Of a DNA stretch of 64,000 nt, positions 18,628 to 28,025 are shown one piece after another; position 1 is the first letter of the stretch; each line of letters begins with the position of its first letter. A model generated the notes under the pieces. The model ran no database searches. It was given only the letters and a program-made list of their open reading frames with translations, and was not told the origin of the DNA. Where the stretch lies: assembly GCA_947589325.1 (NCBI GenBank), contig CANQAM010000004.1:49122-113121 (forward strand), written 5' to 3'. Source of the stretch: an uncultured Bacteroidales bacterium (lineage in GTDB: Bacteria; Bacteroidota; Bacteroidia; Bacteroidales; UBA11471). The position numbers were made by a program, and so were the translations under genes.

Positions 18628-20628
18628 TTAACGGATATGAACCATTTGCCTTTTTACACCGGAGGCAGTCGCAATCTCAACGATATAGATGCCCGTTTCG
18701 GGACGGAACAACGCCCCCGCACCCGCTACCTGCAGCTGAAATACAAGAGCGCCATTGAGCGCTATCAAAGAGAGCCGCCCGCTCCCTTCGAGCGTATAAC
18801 AGATTCTATGGCCTTCGGCCCAAATGCCAATGGCTTCGGGCGCAGCTGTTTTCACATCGTCGATTACACCGGAGACCGTCAGGAGCGCCCCGGCAAAGAG
18901 ACTGCCTCGGTTTCCGTTGTCGATTGCCTGCACACCCCATTGGTATTCGCCATTGGTGTTTATTTTCATTCGGTACGAACAACGGACGATTGCGCCAGAC
19001 AGGCTGCCTGTGCGAATGAAACCGGTATTGATATCGGCCGGCAAAGTCATAAAGCACTCTCCGGCATCTTTTTTGCGAAGGTAGAGATTGTAGCGCAAAG
19101 CCTCCGCCGGAGTGACATCGTCAAGGGGCGCACTCCATGTAAAGAGCGCCTCTCCCGTAGCGGAATCGAACGTGGCGGCAAGTTGGGCCGGCGCAGCCGG
19201 CGCTTCGTTGGGAAGGGTATTTTTCGTCGCAGACGTATTTCTGTACAGCATGACATCGCAGCCTTTTGAGCACGAACCATTAACCCAACCCGAAAACCAT
19301 GCGTCCAAAAAACCGTCGTTGTCGTAATCGATCAAATGATGGCTGCCGTGCGTTATACGGCCGAAATGCCCTTTCTTATTCAGCGGGTCGTCATAATATG
19401 CGCCCCATGAAGCGAATGTAAAATCGCCCTGATTGACATATATCCAAGTCGTATGTTCATGCGTTTCGCCATGACCGCCGACCAGAATGTCGGGGAGACC
19501 GTCATGGTTGATGTCGCCAAAAGAGAGCTGCCCGCCATCGATATGCTCCATGTCCGTCTCGACTTTCTCGAAGCGGCGCTTACCGAGATTCTTCCATATA
19601 TAGAAATTTTTGGCTTTGGTATTGAAATAAATGCCGGTAGCCACAATATCGGCAAAGCCGTCATTGTTGAAATCGCATATTCCGAACGAAGAATCGTTCA
19701 ACCCCGAAAGGGCTTGGTCGCCTTCGGAAAACGTACCGTCTCCGTTGTTCCAGTAAACATGCAGCTCCGAATTTCGGGAAAGACCGTATCCCGATGATAC
19801 GAGATCCAGCCAGCCGTCGCCGTCTAAATCGGACAGGCAAACACTTCCGTCGGTTTCGCCATGGAATGGAAGTGTACCATTCAAAGGGTTCTGTTGCAGC
19901 CGGAAAGACTCTCCGCCGATATTTTTATAGAGATAAACCGCCCGCACCGCATCTTCGGGGTGGTCGGTTTCGGGTCGCATATTGTCATCGAAACCGGTCA
20001 TGACAATGTCAATATATCCGTCGTTGTCGTAGTCGCCCGTTGCAACCCAATTATGGCCTTTTCCGCCGGTTTTTCCGTTGTATATGGGGCGGATTCCGGC
20101 CTCCGCAGCCGAAATTTCACGATATGACACAGTCCCGTCGTCAGCAATGCCCTCACTTATATAAAGGAGCGTTTCTATTTGATCGAAACGGGTATTCTCG
20201 TCGGCCCACGCATAATTATAATTGTTCAATCCGGGAAGGAGCAAATCCAACAGACCGTCATTATTCATATCGAACCACACAGGGCAGGAAAATGCCAAGC
20301 CCTTGAACGGGGAACGAAGCCGTGAAAATGTACCGTCGCCCTTATTCTTGTAAAAATTGGATTGAATAGCCGACGAACTGACATGTTCATTTCTATCGCT
20401 GTAAAAGAGGTCTAAATACCCGTCGTTGTCATAATCGCCCCACGCACTGCCAGAATAGAGCGCATGATAAAAACCGCCGGCATCTCCCGCCGATACAGAT
20501 TGTCCCGGCACAGGCGTTTTCACCTCCTCGAACTTCACATTCGCTACATCGCCAGCCACTTGGGCATGCAACAAGGTCGGAGCAGACAACAAAAGAACAA
20601 GAGAAATTTTTCCAATCATCGTTTTCAT
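18628..20628 (-). CDS. Exported FG-GAP/VCBS repeat protein with C-terminal sorting-like domain
   Basis: DYDNDGYLDLFYSDRN, DYDNDGYIDIVMTGFD, DLDGDGWLDLVSSGYG; paralogous to the C-terminal half of the 7054-11385 product. Confidence 0.88.
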   Translation of the reverse strand: MKTMIGKISLVLLLSAPTLLHAQVAGDVANVKFEEVKTPVPGQSVSAGDAGGFYHALYSGSAWGDYDNDGYLDLFYSDRNEHVSSSAIQSNFYKNKGDGTFSRLRSPFKGLAFSCPVWFDMNNDGLLDLLLPGLNNYNYAWADENTRFDQIETLLYISEGIADDGTVSYREISAAEAGIRPIYNGKTGGKGHNWVATGDYDNDGYIDIVMTGFDDNMRPETDHPEDAVRAVYLYKNIGGESFRLQQNPLNGTLPFHGETDGSVCLSDLDGDGWLDLVSSGYGLSRNSELHVYWNNGDGTFSEGDQALSGLNDSSFGICDFNNDGFADIVATGIYFNTKAKNFYIWKNLGKRRFEKVETDMEHIDGGQLSFGDINHDGLPDILVGGHGETHEHTTWIYVNQGDFTFASWGAYYDDPLNKKGHFGRITHGSHHLIDYDNDGFLDAWFSGWVNGSCSKGCDVMLYRNTSATKNTLPNEAPAAPAQLAATFDSATGEALFTWSAPLDDVTPAEALRYNLYLRKKDAGECFMTLPADINTGFIRTGSLSGAIVRCSYRMKINTNGEYQWGVQAIDNGNRGSLFAGALLTVSGVIDDVKTAAPEAIGIWAEGHRICYTLEGSGRLSLIALNGALVFQLQVAGAGALFRPETGIYIVEIATASGVKRQMVHIR

Positions 20629-20673
20629 GATATCTCGGTTTATTATCGCTTTCAAAGGTAGATTCTAAAAAAA

Positions 20674-20709
20674 TTTTTTTATAACGCATGGCGTTCAATA
20701 AATAAAAAT
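20674..20709 (-). promoter_or_regulatory. Shared upstream element TTTATTTATTGAACG-N7-TTATAAAAAA (copy 3)
   Basis: See copy 1; ~46 nt upstream of ATG at 20628. Confidence 0.65.
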
Positions 20710-20772
20710 CTCGAATCATCAATTTTTCTACTTCAAAGCAAAAAGGAGACGAAAACGATGTTTTACGGCAAC

Positions 20773-21801
20773 TTACTTTTCACCCAACAACGCAGATGTC
20801 ATATTTCCCAACAGCCATCTGTCTTTCCAAAAAATCGTAAGCCCATCACCGTTAAAGGCAATTGGCAACCAAATATATTTTGACTCTTTCAAATCGGTCT
20901 TGCACCACTTGTCGAGCATCATTATATAACAGTCTTTTTCACCTGCCACCGGCAGCACGAATGTGCTTTGTCCATAAAAAGTTTTATCGGCATCTTTTCC
21001 GCGACAAGGATTCTCCACGGCCGTCCAAACGCCCAACAGGGAATCGGCAACCGCGTACTCGGCTTCGTTAGGATCCCACCCCGAACAACCTGAGGTTACA
21101 AGGTAATACTTATTTTCCCGCTTAAATACAGCAGGAGCTTCCCGAAACCTATTTTGAAAATTTTTCGTATATACTCCCGAGTGACTCAGATAATCGTCGG
21201 AAAGCAGACTGACGCAAAGAGTCGAATTTTCTTCCGACGAATATATATGATACGCCTTTCCATCATCGTCCTTGAACAGTGTCATATCGCGGCTGTTCTG
21301 ACCGTTGGGTCGCATCGACCCCAAATAAGTGAATTTGCCAACCGGCGAATCGCTGACAGCAACGCCAGCCGACGCCACCCTATAATTATAATTGTCTATG
21401 TGCATCCACATGACGAATTTTCCGGTTTTGTCATTATATATGACTTTCGGCCGTTCGATAACCCTTGTAGGGTGTATATCCGACTGCGGATCGAGCGTGT
21501 CTGATTCCAATACAAGCCCTTCAAACTTCCAATGATACAAATCTTTCGACGAATAACATGATACTCCTAACACGTCGGTACGATAACAATCCCAATCGAC
21601 GCCGGGCGAACGATAAGTACATCCGCCCTTATATTCGCCATACCAATAATATACGCCCTCGTGATACAAAATGCCTCCGCCATGCGCATTTATCGGATTG
21701 CCATCGGTATCGAGCCACTCCTCGCCCGGCACGATGTATTGCGCATAACCTGAAAATATCGAAAACAAGCCGAATATCAATATCCAAATTCTATATTTCA
21801 T
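20773..21801 (-). CDS. GH43-family glycosidase (single catalytic domain)
   Basis: Signal peptide; DTDGNPINAHGGGILYHEGVYYWYGE, ERPKVIYNDKTGKFVMWMH, SRDMTLFKDDDGKAY five-blade propeller motifs. Confidence 0.85.
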   Translation of the reverse strand: MKYRIWILIFGLFSIFSGYAQYIVPGEEWLDTDGNPINAHGGGILYHEGVYYWYGEYKGGCTYRSPGVDWDCYRTDVLGVSCYSSKDLYHWKFEGLVLESDTLDPQSDIHPTRVIERPKVIYNDKTGKFVMWMHIDNYNYRVASAGVAVSDSPVGKFTYLGSMRPNGQNSRDMTLFKDDDGKAYHIYSSEENSTLCVSLLSDDYLSHSGVYTKNFQNRFREAPAVFKRENKYYLVTSGCSGWDPNEAEYAVADSLLGVWTAVENPCRGKDADKTFYGQSTFVLPVAGEKDCYIMMLDKWCKTDLKESKYIWLPIAFNGDGLTIFWKDRWLLGNMTSALLGEK

Positions 21802-21818
21802 ATTTTACCGTTTTATAA

Positions 21819-24800
21819 TCATGATTCATTCGACGATGTTTGATGCACCTGTTTTTCAAACTGTTTCGGAGTCATACCGAATTGTTTTTGAAATAACTTT
21901 ATGAAATACGACGGAGAGTTTATTCCGACGAGATAACATATTTCTCCTATTCGGTAACGCCCTTCAATGATTAAGTCCGTCGCTTTTTTAAGTCTAATCA
22001 AACGGATAAAATCGGTCGGCGATGTCCCTGCTACCGCCTTTATTTTACGATGCAGCGTCGAGCGGCTCATAAACACGATTTCCGAAAGCCGCTCTACGCC
22101 GAAATTCGTGTCCATGATATTATCTTCTATGATTCCGATGAGTTTGTTCATCAATTCTTCATCTGCCTTATTCATGCCCATCGCCGAAATAGGCAGAAAC
22201 GGCTTGCGCATGAAAGCATCTTTTTCTCTTTTCTTATTGTCGAAAAGCGATGTCAATTGGGTCAGCAGATATTGGAATGAGAACGGTTTTTCGATATAGG
22301 CATCAGCCCCCATTTTAAGGCCTTCGATTTTACTGTCCAAATCATTTTTTGCAGTCAGCAAGACAACCGGTATATGACATATTTCAATATCGGACTTGAT
22401 TTTATGGCAAAGTTCAAAGCCGTCCATTTCGGGCATCATTATATCGGTAATAACACAATCAATATTTTTCTCTTCCAATATTTTCATCGCTTCGACACCG
22501 TTTTGTGCCGATTCTACCGCAAAATGATGTTTAAGTTTATCGACCATAAAGTCGAGCATCTCCACATTGTCTTCAACGACGAGCAGCACTTCACGTCTTT
22601 CGTCGTCGATATTTGAATCATCTTTCTCATGGTCATCTTCATTGGCAGGAAGAATCTCCAAATTTTCCCCGTCTTGCTTTATGGGAAGTTCCAGTGTAAA
22701 TCCATTCAAACCGTCAATTTCTTCAAAGACGAGCGTACCATGGTGGAGTTCACTCAAAGATCTTGCCAAAGACAAGCCTATTCCCGAACTTGAAGAAGCA
22801 TTTGCGTTCTTTTTCATCTGATAAAAAGGGTCGAATATCTTTTCCCGCTGCTCTAACGGCACCAATTCACCATCGTTGAGGAAAATTATTTTGAAACAGC
22901 CTTCTTTCAACACCAATTTTACTTCGATTTTTTTATCGGAGTAGCGTATGGCATTCGAGAAAAGATTGTTCAATATTTTTACGAACGAACTTTTATCTGC
23001 CAACGCATACACATCGGCCTCCGGCATGAGCAGTTTCATCTTCCGTTTTTCAGACAAAGCCATGACCTCAAAACGTTGATATGTATCTTTCAATATATCC
23101 GATACATTGATCGTCGTAAAATTCATCTGCATTTGATTGCTGTCGATTTTTCTGAAATCGAGCAATTGATTGATCAACGTCATCAATTCAGAGGTATTCC
23201 GACTCATTATGAGGAGATTCTTTTTTATTTCCGCATCGGCGATATTCATTTCCAGCATCGACTCCAACGGACCGCTAATCAAAGTTAAAGGAGTACGTAT
23301 TTCATGGGCTATATGCGTAAAGAAAAGCATTTTGGAATTATACAGTTCTTTCTCTTTTTCCTGTTCAAAAAAACCGCGCTTTTCTGCCAGCTTTTGTTTC
23401 ATCTGATTTTTGTACCACCGAAACCACAAGTAAAACACGATTATGACCAACAGGCAATAAAAAATATTCGCCGGCAGGCTGCGCCACCACGGCGGCAAAA
23501 CCGTAATTTCTATTGCTGTACCGACATTATTCCACACGCCGTCGTTGTTAGCTCCTTTCACCCGAAATACATATTTCCCCGGCGGAATTTTTATGTAAGA
23601 GGCTTTGTGGCTTCCACGCATATATATCCAATCGTCGTCTATATTGTCCATCTTATAGGCATATTCGTTTGCCGATGGCGCTACGTAACTCAGTATGGCA
23701 TATTCAAATCCGACATTTGCCTGATTGTAATTCAAGGTTATTTTATCGGTGTACAATATACTCTTTTTCAGCAGTGTATTATCGGTATGCACCGAAACTT
23801 CTTTATTGTCCACCAGCAATTTGGTAATAAACACAGGCGGCAGATATTCGTTTTTTCTTATTTGATACGGGTCAAATGAAATGAGACCTTCGTTGTTTCC
23901 GAAATAAAATATTCCGGAAGATGATGCGAGTGCCGATTTATAGTTGAACTGATTGCCCGGCAAGCCGTTGTCGGTAGTGAATATTTCGCACGTTTCTTTT
24001 TTCGGATCGAATTTTACCAATCCTTTATTTGTACCGAACCACAAATTTTTGTTTTTATCTTCCAATATTTTATAGGCAGTATCGTCGGGTAAGCCCTCTT
24101 TTTCGGAAAATGTGGTAAACGTTCCCGTATTTTTATCGTAGCGGCATATTCCACCTCGATCGGTGGAAAACCAAATTTCACCGGTAGAGGTTTCTTTGAT
24201 ATTGCTTACGGAATTGGAGCTCAAAGAAGTGGAATCTCCCTCGCAATGCATGAAATGAGTTACAGCAGATTCTTTCGGATTATATCGGTAGACGCCGTTA
24301 CCCATAGTCGCGACCCATATATAACCGTCCAAATCTTCAATAATGTCATATATGAAATTCAAACCGAATTCCGGTCGTCGGGAAAAATTCATTGTTTTTT
24401 TATCGCCTACATACACACCCCAGCCGTTTCCTATCCATACATTCCCATTGCGGTCTTCGCACAACGCATATATACTGGATTCATTCAAGGCCATTCGTTC
24501 GGCAGAATAATGCTTGACGGCATAATTTTTACAATCGACAATATCGAGCCCTTGTTTGAAAAATCCGACCCACACATGATCGTCGAGTCTCAATAAGGCC
24601 AATGTCCTTTCAGAATTCAACTTCGAGCCGATATCTTGTTCGAATTTTCGGAATTTTCCTGTCCGGGGGTCATAAATATCTACTCCGGCATCTTCTGTAC
24701 CGACCCAAATATTGCCGTTTTCATCTTCGGACAGTTCGCGGACTTTTTTGCTGCTGATCGTATAGGGACGGGTCAATGGTATATGGCGGGTAAATTCCAA

Positions 24801-25820
24801 TCCCCAATAGGGCAAGTAATTGACACCGCCCGAATTGGTACCGACCCATATTCCTTTCTCCCTATCACGGTATATCCGACCTATTTGATTGTCGGATAGC
24901 GAATAAGGGCACATCGGGTCGTTATAAATATGAACTACTGAACCTTTATTTTCGTTAACGATGTAAATGCCCGATTGTGTTCCGATCCACAATTCATCGT
25001 CGAAACAAACAATGTCGCGAATAATTTTATAATGGACTTCGGAGGCATCGACATCGGAAAGCGTGTTTTTCCACTTGTTGAGTTTTCGCAGCTTGCCTTC
25101 ATGAATACCTATAACCAGATTATCGCCATAATCGCACATGCGGTAGATATTTTCGCCAAGCAGCGTCTCACCGGTGTTGTTATCGCCCAAATACTGTATA
25201 AACTCATCTTCATTCCGGTTATAGAGATAGACACCTTTTCCATTGGTGCCGACCCACAGCCGCGCACTTTGATCCAAACAAAGGCATTGGGGATTTCCCT
25301 GATCGGGAAGTTCTACTCCGCCGACTGTATAACAAGTAAGAAGTGTTCCTTCCCGATATTTGAACAGACCCTGATTCGGCAAAACGATCCAAATATTCCC
25401 ATAGGCATCTTCTTTTATATCGGAGACCCAGTCTTTCATCGCAACCCCTTCACGTGTCGTATCGTTTATGAACGTGAATGTATCGGAAAGCGGATCGAAT
25501 ACAAAAACACCATTATCGGTTCCGACCCATAGATGTCCGGCACTATCTTCAAAAAGCGATGATATATTATTGTTTCTTTTGTTCAGGACAGGATCGAAAC
25601 AATCGTACACCCGTATGGCATTTCCATCGAAACGATTTAATTTGTTTCGTGTGCCGAACCACATAAATCCTCTCGTATCCTGCAATATCGCTTTGACGTC
25701 AGTCTGTGAAAGACCGTCGTGTCCGGTTATGACTCTAAAATAATGTTTGAACGAATAATCTTGTGCCGACAATGTCATACATGCCAGCAACAAAATCGCT
25801 TTCAAAAGTCGTTTTTTCAT
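21819..25820 (-). CDS. Hybrid two-component system (HTCS) PUL regulator: Reg_prop sensor, HK, receiver, AraC HTH
   Basis: FMWFGTRNKLNRFDG Reg_prop repeats, FFTHIAHEIRTPLTLISGPLE H-box, CVITDIMMPEMDGFELC receiver, C-terminal AraC HTH; start MKKRLLKAI at 25820. Confidence 0.95.
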   Translation of the reverse strand: MKKRLLKAILLLACMTLSAQDYSFKHYFRVITGHDGLSQTDVKAILQDTRGFMWFGTRNKLNRFDGNAIRVYDCFDPVLNKRNNNISSLFEDSAGHLWVGTDNGVFVFDPLSDTFTFINDTTREGVAMKDWVSDIKEDAYGNIWIVLPNQGLFKYREGTLLTCYTVGGVELPDQGNPQCLCLDQSARLWVGTNGKGVYLYNRNEDEFIQYLGDNNTGETLLGENIYRMCDYGDNLVIGIHEGKLRKLNKWKNTLSDVDASEVHYKIIRDIVCFDDELWIGTQSGIYIVNENKGSVVHIYNDPMCPYSLSDNQIGRIYRDREKGIWVGTNSGGVNYLPYWGLEFTRHIPLTRPYTISSKKVRELSEDENGNIWVGTEDAGVDIYDPRTGKFRKFEQDIGSKLNSERTLALLRLDDHVWVGFFKQGLDIVDCKNYAVKHYSAERMALNESSIYALCEDRNGNVWIGNGWGVYVGDKKTMNFSRRPEFGLNFIYDIIEDLDGYIWVATMGNGVYRYNPKESAVTHFMHCEGDSTSLSSNSVSNIKETSTGEIWFSTDRGGICRYDKNTGTFTTFSEKEGLPDDTAYKILEDKNKNLWFGTNKGLVKFDPKKETCEIFTTDNGLPGNQFNYKSALASSSGIFYFGNNEGLISFDPYQIRKNEYLPPVFITKLLVDNKEVSVHTDNTLLKKSILYTDKITLNYNQANVGFEYAILSYVAPSANEYAYKMDNIDDDWIYMRGSHKASYIKIPPGKYVFRVKGANNDGVWNNVGTAIEITVLPPWWRSLPANIFYCLLVIIVFYLWFRWYKNQMKQKLAEKRGFFEQEKEKELYNSKMLFFTHIAHEIRTPLTLISGPLESMLEMNIADAEIKKNLLIMSRNTSELMTLINQLLDFRKIDSNQMQMNFTTINVSDILKDTYQRFEVMALSEKRKMKLLMPEADVYALADKSSFVKILNNLFSNAIRYSDKKIEVKLVLKEGCFKIIFLNDGELVPLEQREKIFDPFYQMKKNANASSSSGIGLSLARSLSELHHGTLVFEEIDGLNGFTLELPIKQDGENLEILPANEDDHEKDDSNIDDERREVLLVVEDNVEMLDFMVDKLKHHFAVESAQNGVEAMKILEEKNIDCVITDIMMPEMDGFELCHKIKSDIEICHIPVVLLTAKNDLDSKIEGLKMGADAYIEKPFSFQYLLTQLTSLFDNKKREKDAFMRKPFLPISAMGMNKADEELMNKLIGIIEDNIMDTNFGVERLSEIVFMSRSTLHRKIKAVAGTSPTDFIRLIRLKKATDLIIEGRYRIGEICYLVGINSPSYFIKLFQKQFGMTPKQFEKQVHQTSSNES

Positions 25821-25981
25821 AACATTATTCTTCGCGACAAATATAAACAGGCAAAAAATAACATGCCGGTCAAAAAATAACACATTGGTCGTATTCCGAA
25901 GGTTTTGCTGCCCCGGTACGAAATGATACGAATCGTTGAAAAATTGACTCTTTTATTACAATCATATATCTGTTTTCGTTT

Positions 25982-25989
25982 TATCTTTG
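25982..25989 (+). promoter_or_regulatory. -7 box TATCTTTG for the rightward PUL operon
   Basis: TAnnTTTG consensus 20 nt before the probable ATG at 26010, in the HTCS/GH2 divergent gap. Confidence 0.55.
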
Positions 25990-26009
25990 GACAGAATTAA
26001 TATGTGTTT

Positions 26010-28007
26010 ATGCATCGAATAAAAATTTCATTATTTCTCTTCATTCTCCCTTTCTTCCTATCAGCACAACTTCGGGAAGAAATTATGTTATCGGGGAAAT
26101 GGCGTTTTTTCAAGAGCGGCATGGAATCGTCGAATATCGAATATGTTTCCATTCCCCACACATGGAATGACAAAGACGGTACTTCGTCCGATTATTACAG
26201 GGGAGAAGGGTGCTATTCCTATTCATTCCGACTCGGGAAAAAAGTTGGCAAGAATCGAGTTTTCCTGCGTTTCGGGGCTGTAAGTCAAGAAGCAGATGTA
26301 TTCCTGAACGGCCATTACATCGGGAATCACAAGGGTGGGTTTACGGCATTCTGCTTCGAAATAACGCCTTATATCAAAGGCGGCAAAGAGAACGAATTGA
26401 CTGTCATAGCCAGCAACGCCCCCAATTCCGATATTGCACCGTTAGAAGGAGATTTCACTATATTCGGGGGCATATACCGTCCGGTGTCTCTTTTGATTCT
26501 GCCCACGACGTGCATTACCCCACTTGACTATGCATCATCAGGGATCTACATAAAACAGACCGATATTTCGGCTCGGTCAGCGACCATAGATATTACGGCG
26601 AAAATCGACGGAAATATCCGAAAAGATATTTCATTCCGGACATCGGTATACGACCCGAACGGCAAAGCCGTTACATTTGCAGATAACGGAAGAATCGAAA
26701 AATCGGGAAACATCGCGACCGTCGAACAACGCATAATCATTCCGAATCCGATTTTGTGGAACGGGAAAAAGGCTCCGCGACAATATCGTTTTCTGTGTGA
26801 AGTGCTACGGAACGGAAAGGTTGTCGATAGTTTGTCGGTATATACCGGACTGCGTTATTTTTCCATCGACAGAGAAAAAGGTTTCTTCTTGAACGGAGCT
26901 TCTTATCAAATACGAGGCGTGAACCGGCATCAGGACAGGCAGGGAAAAGGTTGGGCCATCGATGAACACGACCAATACGAAGATATGCAGCTTCTAAAAG
27001 AAATCGGGGCAAACGGAGTGCGGCTGGCGCATTATCCGCATTCCGATTTCTTCTATACACTTTGCGACCGTGAAGGGCTGCTGGTATGGGCTGAGATTCC
27101 TTTCGTGGGCAAGGGTATCGAATCGGAAGAATTCGGAGAAAATTTGAAATTGCAATTAACAGAACTTATCAGACAAAATTTTAATCACCCCTCGATATTT
27201 TGTTGGAGTCTTTTCAACGAATTGTCGAAAGAATCTCCTGAAGGAGTGCTAACCGAGCTAAACGAAATTGCCCATCGTGAAGACCCGATGCGTTTCACCG
27301 TAGCGGCAGCCAATGTCGAAGGCCGTCCAGAGAATGGCATTACCGACCTTATGGCATTCAACACTTATCCGGGTTGGTATTGGGCGCAACCCGAAACTAT
27401 GGGCCCGTCGATAGAATGGAAAAACAATTCGGTCGGCAAGAAAGGTGTAGGCATAAGTGAATACGGTGCCGGTGCAAGTATCAAACACCACCTTCAAGGC
27501 ATGAAAGAGGCGCCGAAATGCGACGGCAATTTCCATCCGGAAGAATGGCAAGCCATCGTACACGAACGAAATTATGAGGAAATAGACAAAAGGGCCTATG
27601 TATGGGGAACATTCGTATGGAATATGTTCGACTTCGCAAGCGCCGGTCGAAACGAGGGCGATACCTGCGGCATGAACGACAAAGGGCTGGTTACATACGA
27701 CCGGAAAATCAAAAAAGACGCTTTCTATTTTTACAAAGCCAATTGGTCGGATATGCCGGTACTGTATATAACAAGCCGGCGCCATACGGAACGAAACGAC
27801 AAAAATACCGACGTAAAAATATATTCCAACTGCTCGAATGTCGTTTTATATGTAAACGGTGTACCATTTCAAGCGACACCAAAAGGACATTGCATTTTTA
27901 TCGGTGAAAACATCGAATTGAAGCCGGGCAAAAACGAGATATGCGTATCGGGAGACTTCGACGGAGAACTGATAACCGACCGATGCGAATGGTTCTTGAA
28001 CGATTAA
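26010..28007 (+). CDS. GH2-family glycosidase
   Basis: IRGVNRHQDRQGKGWAIDEHDQYEDMQLLKEIGANGVRLAHYPHSDFFYTLCDREGLLVWAEIP, CWSLFNEL. Confidence 0.93.
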   Translation: MHRIKISLFLFILPFFLSAQLREEIMLSGKWRFFKSGMESSNIEYVSIPHTWNDKDGTSSDYYRGEGCYSYSFRLGKKVGKNRVFLRFGAVSQEADVFLNGHYIGNHKGGFTAFCFEITPYIKGGKENELTVIASNAPNSDIAPLEGDFTIFGGIYRPVSLLILPTTCITPLDYASSGIYIKQTDISARSATIDITAKIDGNIRKDISFRTSVYDPNGKAVTFADNGRIEKSGNIATVEQRIIIPNPILWNGKKAPRQYRFLCEVLRNGKVVDSLSVYTGLRYFSIDREKGFFLNGASYQIRGVNRHQDRQGKGWAIDEHDQYEDMQLLKEIGANGVRLAHYPHSDFFYTLCDREGLLVWAEIPFVGKGIESEEFGENLKLQLTELIRQNFNHPSIFCWSLFNELSKESPEGVLTELNEIAHREDPMRFTVAAANVEGRPENGITDLMAFNTYPGWYWAQPETMGPSIEWKNNSVGKKGVGISEYGAGASIKHHLQGMKEAPKCDGNFHPEEWQAIVHERNYEEIDKRAYVWGTFVWNMFDFASAGRNEGDTCGMNDKGLVTYDRKIKKDAFYFYKANWSDMPVLYITSRRHTERNDKNTDVKIYSNCSNVVLYVNGVPFQATPKGHCIFIGENIELKPGKNEICVSGDFDGELITDRCEWFLND

Positions 28008-28025
28008 CCTTTTTATTTTCATCTT

